A stretch of DNA of 64,000 nt from Anaeramoeba flamelloides (Eukaryota; Metamonada; Anaeramoebidae), in contig JANTQA010000075.1 of NCBI GenBank assembly GCA_027625915.1, positions 186,001 to 250,000 of the forward strand. The letters are read 5' to 3'. Numbering within the stretch: position 1 is the stretch's first letter; every line of letters starts with the position of its first letter. Both the position numbers and the translations under genes were made by a program. The notes under the pieces were generated by a model. The model saw only the letters and a list, made by a program, of their open reading frames with translations. It searched no databases and was not told the origin of the DNA. This document shows positions 9,501 to 21,974 of this stretch, in pieces.

Positions 9501-12447
9501 TTTGACATTTAATTTAACATTTTATTTTTTTTTAACATTTTATTTAACATTTCCAAATTTATTTAACATTCTATTTAACAATTTTATTTAACATTTTATT
9601 TAACATTTCCGAAAAAAAATTATTTTTTTTTGAACTTTTCGTTTAACATTTTATTCAACATTTTATTCAACATTTTCGAAAAATAAAATTCATTTAACAT
9701 TTCATTTAACATTGGTCAAAAAAAATCTCTTTTAACATTTATTTAACATTTTCGAAAAAATTATTTAACATTTATTGAATATTTTATAGAGGTGGATTAG
9801 TATATTTTCGTTGGGTAACCCACACAACTCTACTCGGTCCTAACTTACTCAACATACACTACTAACACTCTCTAACCTACCCTACCTAACCTAACACACC
9901 TGCCATAAACAATTCTAACACTCTCTAACGTACCCTACTTACCCTACCGACCAACCATACCTACCCATAAAAAATGTTAAATAAAAAATGTTAAATAATA
10001 AATGTTAAGGGTCGAGTCATTACGGCGAAATTTTTTATTCTGAAATGGAAAAAAACTTTTTGGTAATTTTTATGAAGACCTTCAACCAATCAAAAACCAA
10101 CCAACCTATGATGTACTATCGATCTCCAAAAATCAACAACTAAAGATGAGGACATTTTTAGAAAAAAGCGCCAAAGAGCGACACTCAATTTCCAATTCGA
10201 ATGGTTGTCAATTACAATTTTGAAAAAAACTATGTCAGTTTTGAAGTGTCTCTCTTTGGCGCTTTTTGAGATCTTTGTGATTTTTTTTTTCAATTTTTTC
10301 GTTTTTCAAATGAGTTATTTTTGTGTCAAGAATGTTTCAAAATCCTTACTTGGTCAAATTTAGAGTGTTACAAAATAACCACAAATCAGATTAAATCGAA
10401 TTAAATTTATTGCGAAATTCAAGAAAGTAATTTGTTTTAAATTAAAGAAATTTAACTATTTGGAAATAGAAAATGAGAAAAGATGAATTTTTTTTTAAAA
10501 TTTTGATTTTTTGAAATTGAGAACTCTTGTTCAACATATTTTTCTTCGTTGAATTTTTTGTCAAAGAGATCCAATGAAAATTTTTTTTTGTTTATTTAAA
10601 TTTTTTCAACCAAAAGAAGGGCTATTTCAGAATACCCTTTTTAGTCTCAAGTTATCTCTTGAGTATGGAGCATTTTCACGGTAAATGACTAGACCCTTAA
10701 ATAAAATGTTAAATAAATGGAAAAAAGTTCAAAAAATGAAATGTTAAATAATATGTTAAATAAAAATAAAATGTTAAATAAAATGTAAAATAAATCGCAA
10801 ATATCTGCAACTTTTGAAAATTTCCAATTTGTGTTTTTTGGGAAAAAATTGTCATTTTCGACTAATTCATATTTTTTTTTCTACTTGACCCAAAAAAAAT
10901 TTATGATACACACAGCAAAGTATTAACACACACGACAAAATTTTGTGGGTTCCGACATCAATACTCAAACAAAATAAAAAAATATTATAATCGTCGCAAA
11001 TAATCACATCGCAAATAATCGCAGTTTTGGTATTTTCCCAATTTTGAGGATTGTTATTTAATTGCTGTAATTTCTTTTTTTTTTTTGATCTGATTTGCTT
11101 TAAACCTCTGAACATTTTTTGGGTTTGCTTTTTTTATTTTTTATTTTCAAGTTACCCATACTTTTGTGTTTGAGTATACCATTATTAGCAAGTAACCACT
11201 TGATCTTTTTCATTAGTAACTCTTCAACCCAATGATAAAAAAAAAAATCCAGTCATGGGAAAATATGGAAAAAAATTAATTAAAATACTGTTAAATCAAA
11301 TAAATTATACCCTAATATAATATTCTCGATTTAATTTATTATAAGCATTAGTAAGAGTGATTTTTTTGGATTTTTTATTAATTTGATGATTATCCTATTC
11401 ATATGGAATTGGCTTCAATATTTTAATAATATTAAACCAGTTTAAACAATTTCAATTCCAAATATCCTGATATTGATCAGTGAAAAATAAGCAAAAAAAT
11501 AATTGAAAAATAAGAGGGTTATTATTTAAAAAATTTTTTCTTTTTGGTTTTAGGGAAACATTTAATTTTATCTTTTTTGTATTAATGATCTTAAAAAATA
11601 TGATAAAATATTCAATTTTCAAATTTTGTATAAAAAAAAATTGTAATAAAACAGGCTTACATTTAAAACAATTTTAAAAAACTTTATTACTTTTCTTTTT
11701 TAAAAAACATTTTTTGCACATTATAAAAATTTAATAGGCACGTCAAAATTATGGGAGCAATTTAGTAAAGATAACAATGATTCTTGGATATCTTGGACAT
11801 TAACAGTATTTTCATTGATAAACTGTTTTTCTTGTATAATTGGAGGATTAATTGGGGATTATTTAAAAAAGAAAAACATTACAAGAAATAAATATTATTC
11901 AGTTGTAATGATAATTTCAACAATCAACTTTCTAATAATGGCATTATTTCATAATATTAAAAACCCAGGCAAAACAGAAAAGGTATTCTGGTTGTTGACT
12001 GTTTCCTTTTGTGGTTTTGTTTTTGGATCTTCATTTGCTATTGTCCCAACAATCACCTCCGAATTATATGGTTCTCAAAATTTTGGAATTATTTATGGTT
12101 ATTTTCAAATCGCATCTTCAGCAGCAGCCTTTATTACACCAACAATAATCTCTTCAACTTTCAAATCTTTTAACAATTTATTAGTTTTTGAATATATCTT
12201 ATTTGCATTAAATTTAATTTGTGTTTTTATGATCTGGTTTGTAAGATATTCAAAAGAAGATATCCACAAAATCTTAAATACTAATACAACACTTACAACA
12301 AAAGAGCAAGAAAAAATTTTTTTAGAAGAAGAATTTAATTTAACTGATCCCAAAACCATTACACAATCTTCGTCTGGTTCAAATTCAAGTTCTGAGAAAG
12401 GGATTAATTCTAATTCAAAATCAATCAATAATTTAATGAGTAATTAA
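6571..12447 (+). CDS. Nodulin-like major facilitator superfamily transporter (3 exons)
   Basis: Exons are 6571-6767, 7161-7804 and 11738-12447; phases agree (2, then 1) and give 516 residues. Splice sites are GTATGT...TTTAAAAAG and GTAATA...TTTAATAG. The N-terminus (FPPVVVIICASVISLHGGAP, YVFSIFYESMADELNYSD) followed by the loop motif DKFGPR after TM2 is characteristic of the nodulin-like/NFD4 MFS group, presumed transporters of small organic ions or sugars. Exons 1 and 2 encode about six membrane segments, then a basic Ser/Lys-rich central loop with repeated SLKS units, and the start of TM7. Exon 3 encodes the remaining segments (ITRNKYYSVVMII, FGSSFAIVPTITSELYG, AAAFITPTII) and a Ser/Asn-rich tail. 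The substrate cannot be told from sequence. The first intron (393 bp) contains an (AAAAAAC)n tract; the second (3933 bp) is full of elements. Confidence 0.9.
7022..7090 (+). repeat. (AAAAAAC)n microsatellite in MFS intron 1
   Basis: About nine tandem copies of a 7-bp unit of six A and one C lie within the first intron of the MFS gene. On the minus strand this yields an artefactual Phe/Cys/Leu repeat frame, which is not a gene. Confidence 0.9.
7840..8215 (+). repeat. Repeat N, copy in MFS intron 2
   Basis: Shares AATCCCTGAAATTT, TCTTGTAT, a poly-T tract followed by CCGAAATC, and AAAAATCACATTTTTTTATT with copies at 30645-31110 (same strand, interrupted by a J element) and 52500-52770 (opposite strand). 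No coding capacity is seen. Confidence 0.65.
8309..8780. mobile_element. TIR element K, 472-bp non-autonomous copy
   Basis: The inverted ends are ACTGTAGTCAAAATAAAGCG at the left and, reverse-complemented, ACAGTGATCAAAATAATGCG at the right, each followed by GTGCA and subterminal CCGTGTTTCA-type repeats. The interior is A/T-rich and non-coding. A longer copy, carrying another element, lies at 28563-30157. Superfamily is unassigned; the ends recall Tc1/mariner or hAT but no clear target duplication was read. Confidence 0.7.
9460..9790 (+). repeat. Irregular tandem array of TTAACATTTTATT units
   Basis: At least fifteen imperfect copies of an ATTTAACATTTT unit of about 10-13 bp occur in a row, with the complementary form (AATGTTAAATAAA) at 9970-10005 and 10690-10790. 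The array is part of the foldback arm and probably grew by slippage. Confidence 0.85.
9825..9965 (+). repeat. C-rich segment with CCTAACC/CCCTACC runs
   Basis: A strongly C-biased stretch contains two imperfect copies of CTAACACTCTCTAAC followed by CTACCCTACCTAACC-like sequence (about 9864-9897 and 9912-9950). Its composition is unlike the rest of the window. It resembles degenerate telomeric repeats, but no uniform unit is present. Confidence 0.7.
10009..10696. mobile_element. TTAA-flanked TIR element R (piggyBac-like MITE)
   Basis: TTAA at 10005-10008 and 10697-10700 brackets ends GGGTCGAGTCATTACGG and, reverse-complemented, GGGTCTAGTCATTTACCG. TTAA targets with GGG-starting inverted ends fit piggyBac-type non-autonomous elements. 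Its interior has a strong hairpin (10161-10191 with about 10238-10268, core AAGCGCCAAAGAG). The right half (10300-10690) is repeated at 24950-25345. There is no transposase. Confidence 0.7.
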
Positions 12448-12899
12448 GAAAAAAATTGTTAAATCATCTAATTTTATGTTTTTTTTTTTTTGAAAAAAAA
12501 TCCCTTTAACGTTCAATTTTTTTAAAACTTCTATATCCGAAATATATTAATCTATAAAATCAATTTTTTATTAAATATGTAATAATAATAATCTGAAATA
12601 ATTAAATTTATTATATATCTTTTATATATTCTTTTTGTTTAGATTTTAATTGTAAGAATAATAAAATACACATTTGTACCAATACAAATTTTATTCAACT
12701 CTTTTTATAAATGTTTTTATTTTATTTTATTTTTTTTTAATACAGTAACAATTTGATTTAATTTAAATTAACAAAAATAATTAGAATAATATCTTTGATA
12801 TTATTCAAAATAAAGACTTATTATTGATTTTGTCATTATTAGTTAATGATAAAGAAAATTATAATTCTTTATTGGAAAACCAAAGAAAAATTTAGAAAT

Positions 12900-13130
12900 T
12901 AGGGATGTGCCACAGAGTTTCGTAGAATGTCTAGGATTGTTTAATTCAAAATAATAGAGATTAATCAAAGATTAAATTTATTCTTTTGAATCATGGAAAA
13001 CATATTGAAAAGTGCGGTCAAGTACCTTCAAGTGCCTTCAAGTGTCTAGCTTTTCCAGAATTCAAAAGTAATGAAAAAAATCAAAGATTTTTCCCTATTC
13101 TTTTGAATTTTGGAAAAGCTAAAGGCAGTT
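12900..13130 (+). repeat. Palindromic dispersed repeat (family O), copy near 13 kb
   Basis: Contains repeated AAGTGCCTTCAAGTGTCTAG-type phrases, then a near-palindrome 13047-13122 that starts TAGCTTTTCCAGAATTCAAA and ends with its complement TTTGGAAAAGCTA. Confidence 0.65.
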
Positions 13131-13593
13131 TTTTTTTTTTTTTTTTCAGATATCAACTGAAAATAAAATTAATTTTCTTTTAAATTTGAAAATTAAAAAA
13201 AATCTAAAAGATATAAGAGGAAATTAATTTCTACCGTTTTTTTTTTTAAAAAAAATACAGAAAAAATTTTTTTAAAAATCTCTTTAACCTTCCCACTCAG
13301 AGTTATGGATTATTAGATTTTCTCTTATTTGGAAAATAAATAGTTTTTCGTGAGTTTTTTTTGAGTTTTCTATTTATTTGGAAAATCAATATATTTTTGA
13401 AAAAAAAAAAAAAGAAACATAAAAATAGATACTTTTCGAAATTAAAATTAATCAATAAATTTTTAATTTAGAAAAGTAACAAAAATAATAATTTATTGTG
13501 GATTTTAGATGTTTTTCGAAGAAAATAAAAAATCAAAACTCAACATCCATTTTAAAAATTGTGACTCGCCCATAATAATAATATATATATATA

Positions 13594-14296
13594 TAAACTA
13601 TTTTTCAGTCAAAGGGGCCCAGTTTTAATGGTATAATACACGTGTTTAAAGGGTTTGCATAAATATTAGAAGAAAAATTTTATTTTGGAAATTTTCAAAA
13701 TTGAAATCATTTTTTCACATTTCTACACATTTTTGTTTTTTTTTTTCGATTTTTTTTTTAAAAACGTCATTCATTTGCAAAAAATTTTTTATTGCAAGAT
13801 CAATAGTCACTTGGTAAAAACGTGTTATTCTAATGTTATTGAAACCATGTAAAGATTGTAGAGAAATCTATTGATTTCTATTGGAATTCAATTTGATCTT
13901 TGATCTTGATATTTGCTTAATAAATGTGAAAAATTTTCACTTTATTTTCATTTCCTTTTTCAAATAGAGACCACAAATACCAACAAACTTTGTTTGAGGG
14001 CTTAATTTCTAAAAGAAAAGTATGGAAAATGAAGTGAAAAATGTTTGATATTTATTATTCAAATACCAATAGAAGTTCAAAACAAACATCGTTGTTTTTC
14101 TCAATAGGGCCCTAAGAATTTGAGTTTTTCAATTTTTAAGAAAAGCTATTGATTTATTAGTTTTTTCTCATACATATATCAACAATTCTTTGAAGTATTA
14201 TTCTGTTTATTTCTTATTTGTTCTTCAAAGGTCAATTATTTTATATAATTGATATTTGAAAAAAACGTTGGGCCCCTTTGACTGAAACAGAGTTTA
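13594..14296. mobile_element. TIR element C, 703 bp (TA-type, Tc1/mariner-like MITE)
   Basis: The ends TAAACTATTTTTCAGTCAAA and, reverse-complemented, TAAACTCTGTTTCAGTCAAA are followed on both sides by GGGGCCCA. The element sits inside a (TA)n tract, consistent with TA target duplication. The repeat around it (T) is found without the insertion at 24040-24315. Related copies lie at 24420-24890 and 54903-55490. The interior is non-coding. Confidence 0.8.
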
Positions 14297-14299
14297 TAT

Positions 14300-14540
14300 A
14301 TATATAATTTAGTATTCAAGAACAAATAATCATTAAATCTGATTTGTATTTCACTTTTAAGTCATTCTAAATATATAAAAACTTGATATTTTATGAATTA
14401 AAAAAAAAAAAAAAACCAAAAACTAAAAAAAATGAGTTGCAATTTTTGAAATTAAAGTTATAGATAATTTATTTACTGAAACTTCACTGAAAAAGGTTAA
14501 CAACTAAACTTTTTCCAAAGTATTAAATACATTTTAAACA
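14300..14540 (+). repeat. Repeat T (right part), paralogous to 24100-24315
   Basis: Shares GTATTCAAGAACAA, ATTAAATCT, CTTGATATTTT and CTTCACTGAAAAA-like stretches with 24100-24315. The left part of T, ending AAAAATTGTGACTC, lies at about 13510-13575 on the other side of element C. Confidence 0.6.
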
Positions 14541-16091
14541 ACATTATTTATTCTCAGTTTTATAATTGATTATTTGTCTTTTGGAAGATATTATTTTTCC
14601 ACTTAATCTTGGCAAAAATAAATTAAAAGAAAAAGAAAAATTTTTCAAAAAAAAAGAAAATCAAAAAAAAAAAGGATCAAAAAAAGAAAAATAAAAAGAA
14701 AAAAAAAAAATAAAAGCAAAACAAAAATTTGTAAAATTCGAAAAAAATGGTTCTGATCAAAAAATTAAAAATATTTTTTTGATAAGAATATGGGATAAAC
14801 CATCAAAATAGTTTTATTAACATTATAAAGTGTATCAAAATTTTTGTAAAATAGTTTGTTTTGATTTAGATCTTTTAAAATAAATTTAGATCTATGATTT
14901 CTTATTCAATAATATTGCATATTTTATTTCTAGATTGTAAAAAATCAAAAATTATAAAATAGAAAAAATTAAAAAATAATCAAATAATAATCTGACTCGA
15001 ACTATTGGTCAAATCATTTAAATTTCTATAAAAAAATTTTGTTGAAAAAATTTCCAACTTTTAAAATAAAAAAAATCTTATTTTTTTTTCTAATTTAATT
15101 TATATTTTTTTTTATGTCACAATAATTTAGAATCAAAAACATATCTTGTTATTGAATGTAATCAGCAGATAAAACCAATTTTCTTTGTGATATCAAAATA
15201 ACCTTTATAACGAAATAAAGTATCATCTAAAGTATTTCAGGAATATGACTGTACAAAAAGACCCAAAAAAATTTTCCAGTAAAGAATGATATATTTTAAT
15301 AATTAAAACCAAGAGGTTTTTGATGTTTAGAAAAACTTATCAAAAAGGATAAATTTTTTTTGGATAAATAAACATTAATCAATAATAAAATCAAAAAAAT
15401 CAAAAAAACATTACCAATGTAGAAAAATTTTTCAAATTGTTAAAAAATTATTTAAAGTTTTTTTTTTAATATAAGTAACTATCCACTTTTTTAATTATTA
15501 AAATTTTCCTTCTAAGATAATTGTTTAAAAATTATATATCTTATAGAATCTTTTCAAACAATTCAAATTAAAAAATCATTTTATAGGAAATTAGGTTATT
15601 TTGTGTACTCAGGGCTATAAAAGTATTAGTTGAATTAATTTATTTTCAGAAATTTAATTTACAAGTTTTAATTTTCGTAAATAAGGTTAGTTATAAAATA
15701 TTTTTTATAAAAAAAAAAAAAATAATTTTTAATTTTATTTATTAAAAAAAGTTATTTGGGGGAGAAATATAATTGTTCAAGCTATAAAACTAATTATTAA
15801 AATATCTCGTCAAAAGAAAAATTTTTCTATTCAAAAAAAAAAAAAAATTAATTCAATTTAGAATAAAAATCAACAATAGATTTTTCAATCTTAAAAACAA
15901 TTGAGTAAAACCAAAGATTTTGCTTGATTCTTTTGAATAAATATATAAAAAAAAAAAAAAACAACTAATAATTAAATTTATTATAATTTACTAAATAATA
16001 TTCAGAAAATAAAAAAAAGAAGAAATGAGAAAGAATATAATAATAAATTTGAAAATAAATTCTAATTAAGACACACATAAATACATACATA

Positions 16092-18906
16092 TTAATCACA
16101 GCCCAAACTTTCGATTGAGGCTTCGAAAAGTTGAATTAAATCTAATAGTTCATCATTTGTTTTGAAGTTGTAAATATTTTTTTTGAATATAATAAAAAAG
16201 GTTTTGATTTGTTTGATTACAGTTTCTTGGAAATCTGGATGCCAATAGTTATAGGAAAGCACATTTAGAAAAAAACTAATTGAATTTTTATAAAAAGAAA
16301 CTGAATTTTGTTGAGATTTTTTAATTTTTTGTATTATTGCCAAAAATAATTGATTGAATAATTTCATAAATTCAGGATTAGCATTATTCTTAAAGAACAT
16401 ATCTAACGAAGGATTTAAGTGTTTTAAAACATTGTTAATTTTCTTTTTTTCAATTATTATTTTGAGTAAATCTAATAATTTCATGCCTTCTTTAATATTT
16501 GTAAAATTGATAAAGGAAAAAATCATTGAAATAATTTTTAGATCTATTTTTTTAAGATTTATATAAAATGATATTACATGAATTAAGAAATCATCAAAAT
16601 CATCAAGTTGGATTATTATTGGATTAAATACTTTGATGTCTAAATTTATATGATTCCGATCATTACTGCTGCTTTTACCACCAACATTACTATTTGAAAT
16701 ATTGTATTTTTTTAAAATTTTTACCAAATTTATTATTATTGAAAGAATTGTTTTCTTATTCAAAAATTGAAAATATTTGATAAGGAATTTAAAAGATATT
16801 TGAATCAATTCTCTGTAATAATTAGATTGCGAAGAAATTATTGATTCCCAAACGATCAAAAATAATTTTTTAATTAAATTAATTTGGTTATTGGTTTTTA
16901 TCAATGAATAATTTGAAATATTTAATAAAATATGAAAAGATTCTATTAAAGAATATAATAATAATTTATTAATTTCATATTTTAATTTGCTGTCATGAAA
17001 CTTATTGTAAATATAATTGATTAAAATCTTGAATCCATGCACCTCGATAAATAAAGTGAATTTTTTTTTGGAATTTAATAAAAATTTTAGAAAGGTTAAA
17101 GTATTTAAAGGGTACTTTTCAAGATAATTGATATCCTCTTGGTGATCTATAAATATGTCTGAAAAATCAAAGTTACTTAATTCGTTATTAAAACTAATTT
17201 CAGTAAGATTATCATCTCCAATATTAACAATTTCTTGGTAATGGTTTTGGTTTGAAGCTTGATCATTTAGAAAATCAATTTTATTTCTCCTTACACGTTT
17301 GATATTATTATCAATGTTAGTTTCATTTCTATTGTTATTAATATTATAATTTCCGTTACCGTATTCGTTGTCATAATCACTGTCTTCATCTTCGTCTCCA
17401 AAATCATCATTATCATCAATATTTATAAAATTATTTTTTTCTTGATCTTTTCTTTTTCTAATATTAGATTGATTATTCAGATTCATTAATTTATTTATCC
17501 ATCTAGTTGAAAAATTAATATTATCATTATTTTGCAAATCTTCACAATTTGAAATTAAAGAGATAATGTCAAAAAATTCAGCTAATATTCCAATTCTATA
17601 CTGGCTATCTACAAAAATAAATCTGTTCAAAATATTATCAATGAAACCATTTTCAGTAATTTTTTTTTGTAATAATGGACTGTTTAACTTTAAACAAATT
17701 TTTAAAATTTTCAAAAAGGAATTGAAAAATTGATTATTATAGTTTTGATCAAAATTATTTAAATTGTCAATTAATTTTATATTTACCAAATCAGTAATTT
17801 GTACATGGGTAGATAAAGATAGTTGTATCTCTTTTTGGTTGACATTAAAAAGATGCTCCCAAAATTGAATAAAAGATAATAAAAAGGGATCAGATTTATT
17901 AAATTTTTTATTAAATAATGAAAAAATGAAAAATAAATTATCCAAATCTTCAATAAAAATGATATGTATATTTGGTATTTTGATAAATGAAGCTAAAAGT
18001 TCGAAAAATTCTGGGAATATTTGCAAATTATAAAAATTTGTATTGTATTTATTTGGGAATTTTATTTTTTCTTCTGAAATTCTTATGGTTGGATAAGAAG
18101 TGAAATTTAAATCATGAACTAAAAGGTAACAATACTCAACAAATTGAAATAAATAGGACTGTTCAAAATTGGTAATTTTATTATCATTTATTTTTTTTTC
18201 AATAATTAAATTAAATAATTTTAATATTTGCTTTCTAATCTCAATGTTGTTTGAAAAAAATAATCCTTTAACGACCCATAATTCTAAATTATTAAATAAA
18301 TAGTTTCTAATTTCGAAATTTTCTTTAGATAATTCTATTAAAAATTGTAATAAATAGTAAATATTTTGATCAGAAATAAAATCATTATCTGGATTATTAT
18401 TATAATTATTATTATTGGAATTAGTAGAATTATTTTGGGTATTTGTTTCGTTTGAATTATTAAAATTCCAATTATCATTTTCGATATTAAAATTAAAATT
18501 TTCAAATTTGGAATTCATTAGTATTAATAATTTTTTTAATAAATTAAAAAATGTTTTTTTGAATATTTGCTTATTTTTATTTTCGATTTTATTTTGAATA
18601 AAATTATTTATAATTGATTTTAGTAATCTATAATATTTGCCAATATTTTCGATTTTATTATTATTTTGAAAAAAATTTAAAATTTCCTTTTTGAGTCTTT
18701 TGAAAAAATCATTATTATTAATCAAAATTTGAAAAATTATTTTATCAAATTCAACTGTTTTATTAAATTCATAAGTAATTAAATTGATTAAAAAATTAGT
18801 ATTTATTAAAAAATCTTTTTCATCCTTTGTTAAAATGAATTGTTTTTGATCATCATTTTTTGACTTATTATATTCATCATCATTATTATTATTATCATTA
18901 TTATTA

Positions 18907-18948
<42 letters not shown>

Positions 18949-21935
18949 TTATTAATAATAATATTATTATCTTTAATATTTAATTTAATTTCAGAAAATT
19001 TAGATTTCTTATTTTTTTATCTTGATTTCAAATTCATCATTATTTAAAATTGAAAATAATGAATGAATAAATAAAATAACATTATCTATTTCAATTTTAT
19101 TAACAAAGATATTATTGTTATTATTGCCACTATTATTATTATTATTATTATTATTATTAAAATTATCTTTAGATAATAAATAATTAATATCTATTTCATA
19201 ATTAATATTTATATCAATATTACTATTTTGATTTTGATTTAATACATTAATGAAAAATGGGATTTTATTAATAAAATAAGAAATTAGTTGTTTTTTTAAA
19301 AAATAAATTTTCAATAGAGTAAAATTAGTGGAAAATTGTGTTAAAATATCTAAATATAAATAATATTCATTTGAGTTGTCTCTTAATAAAATTAAATTTA
19401 AAAAATTATGCAAAAAATTTAAAAATATAGATCTTTCAGAGTATTTGCTTTCAATCATTGATAATTGATCAATTTGTTTTAATAAAGATATTTCACTCTG
19501 AAAATTATTTAAAATGACTTTTTCGTCTTTTGATATTATTGATAGGATATAAATAATCAAATTTAAAAATTTTTTTTGATATTTTGAATCGTTGCATAAA
19601 ATTAACAAATTTAATAAAAAATTATCTTTTTTATTAAATATAAATTTTAAAAACCATTTACAGATTGATAAATTGTTAAATTGTTTTTTTAAAAACAGAA
19701 TTAAAGTATTTAATTTTTCTTTTTGAAAATATTTGGAATAAATCCTCAAATAAAATATTATAAAAAAATTTTTACATTTTTTTGAAATATTTTTTTTAGA
19801 ATTTAAGAAATATTCAATTAAATTAAAAATAAAATTGTGATAACTTTTTGAAAAGAAATTTTTTTTTTGAAATAAATTTAAATTTTTTTTGAAAATATTA
19901 TTATATATTTTTGGATGTAAATTCTTAATTAATTCAATGTTTTGTTGTTTTTTATTTTCATTTGTTGGCTTTGTTAATTGATAAAATAGCATATAGGCTG
20001 AAAAGATTTGTGTTGTATCATTATTATTAATTTCGTTGATAGGAATGCCAAAAGAATTTTTCCTAATATCCATAATATTAGAAAAGGTGACTACTTTATC
20101 TTCAAATTTTAACCATTTATTGCCAGTATTGCTCGATGTATTAGGGTTTTTTACATAAGAATAATAATGACCCGATTCTGTTGTTCCTTTATGTACAATG
20201 ACCCCTTTTAAATTATAAATATGATTATTATTTTGGAAATTACTATTACTATTATTATGTTTATTATTATTATTATTATTGCTACTATTACTACTACTAT
20301 TATTTAATGAGTTATTGGTGTATTTTAGCAAATCTAAGCTCATTGGGAAGTTAAATTTTTGGTTTATTTTATATCTTTTTTGGGATAAGAGATCATATTC
20401 AAACCTTTTCAAATGGATAATTAAATTATTTGGTAATTTTTTAAAATAAACTCTTTTTTGTGCATCAACTTTTTTATTTAATTCTTCTAAATAATATTGA
20501 TTTTTACCTTGTAGAAGTTCACCTTCAATATATTGATCTAAAGATTCATAAATATTATCATTTTCTTTGATATCTAAGGAAATGGTATAAAATTGCTCGG
20601 ATCTTTCTTTAATATATTTATTTTCTTTAATACCCAGGTTGTCACTATCCTTCTTTGGAATGATTTGATTTATTAGCTTTCCTTCAAAAATACTTGTTAT
20701 TGAATCTTTTTGTGGTATATCCTTCAACGATTCATTAAGTTTGTTAAACAGCATATTAAAAAATTCAACTGCATCCATTTGTATTCTCGGGTTTAGTGGT
20801 TGATTATCCCAACCAATAAACGATTCAACAAATTTTGAAGTGTTGATAAAAGATTTTTCATTCATAAATAAATTAATAAAAATTTTTTGAAATTGAATTA
20901 AAGTATTTTTTTCTGAATTTTTTTGTTCATTTTTCGGTATTTTTATTTTTAATATTTCATTCCTAAAATCTTCAATGAAAAATAATTGTTGAATTAATGA
21001 ATTCATATAACAAGTTGATCCTAAATTTGTCAAGCCACTATAATTTGTGGTTGATTTTGTTTCATATATTGTATTATAATACCAAGTATTTGGTATTTCA
21101 ACTTTCAATTGTTCTTTATTTAAAAAATTTAATATTTTTGAAAAATCGTAATCTTTGGGTAATTTTTTAAATATCGTGATTAATAATTGATAAATTTTGG
21201 TTCTCGTTGTTTCAGTTTTACATTTTAATTGTTTAATCTTTTCATTATTAATTGATATTGTTTTTTGACTGGTTTTTTCTTTTATTATTTTTTTATTATA
21301 AAGATTATCATCATCATCATCATCATCATCATTACTATTATTATTATCATTTTGATTCGTGGAAAACATATTTATTTGAAATAAATGATCATTTAATAAC
21401 ATTACCATTAGTTTTTTTAATTCTTTCAAATTATCACTTAAATGATTCTTTAAAATCTTAAAAATAGAATATAATTTCTTATCAATTAATAAATTGTTTT
21501 CAGTGAAAGGGAAACTGGTTATTAAACTAATTAAATAATTATAAAATTTTTGATCAAAATAATTAGTTGATTTTATTAATTGATTAAATAATCTATAAAA
21601 ATCATAATTTAAATTATTTTTATTAAAATTTTTTTGAAAAATTATTACAAAATTTTGTAGTAATATATTTTTATTTTTAGTATCAATTGATTTCAAATTG
21701 TTTTTTAAATCGAAAATTTTTTGGAATAATATAAAAATTTTGTTTCTATATTTAATTTCAATTGATTCTAAAAAGCAATGTTTAATAATTTTTGGAAAAA
21801 TGGGGTTTATAATAAATTTGGAATTTTTTAGAATTTTTGAGATTTTTAGAATTAAATTTAAAATTTTATTTAATATCTCATATTTTATTTTTGATTCTTT
21901 TTGATTTTGATTTTGATTGATATCATTGTTAATTC

Positions 21936-21974
<39 letters not shown>

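Larger units (their letters stand above)
9226..11039. mobile_element. Foldback / Mutator-like element, 1.8 kb, long terminal inverted repeats, 10-bp target duplication
   Basis: Long inverted arms of about 250-300 bp pair 9226-9490 with about 10780-11039. Examples are GATTATTTGCGACGATTATA on the left against its complement on the right, and GGTCAAGTAGAAAAAAAAAT against its complement. Flanking AATTTTGAGG is duplicated (10 bp). A 9-11 bp target duplication with very long arms is the hallmark of Mutator-like foldback elements. Inside the left arm is an array of TTAACATTTTATT-type units (about 9460-9790), mirrored less regularly at 10690-10790. The centre carries a C-rich ACCCTACC-like segment (9830-9965) and a TTAA-flanked element (10009-10696). 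No transposase is present, so it is non-autonomous. It sits in intron 2 of the MFS gene. Confidence 0.85.
8785..11215 (+). repeat. Repeat M copy split by the foldback element
   Basis: The outer parts (8785-9225 and 11050-11215) together match the uninterrupted repeat M at 4270-4790. The split lies at AATTTTGAGG, which occurs on both sides (9216-9225 and 11040-11049). Confidence 0.7.
12448..16091. other. Intergenic region between the MFS and deubiquitinase genes
   Basis: Contains palindromic repeat O (12900-13130), TIR element C (13594-14296) inserted in repeat T, and otherwise A/T-rich sequence with poly-A runs. The two genes point towards each other, so this is a shared 3' side. I see no additional gene. 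Confidence 0.5.
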
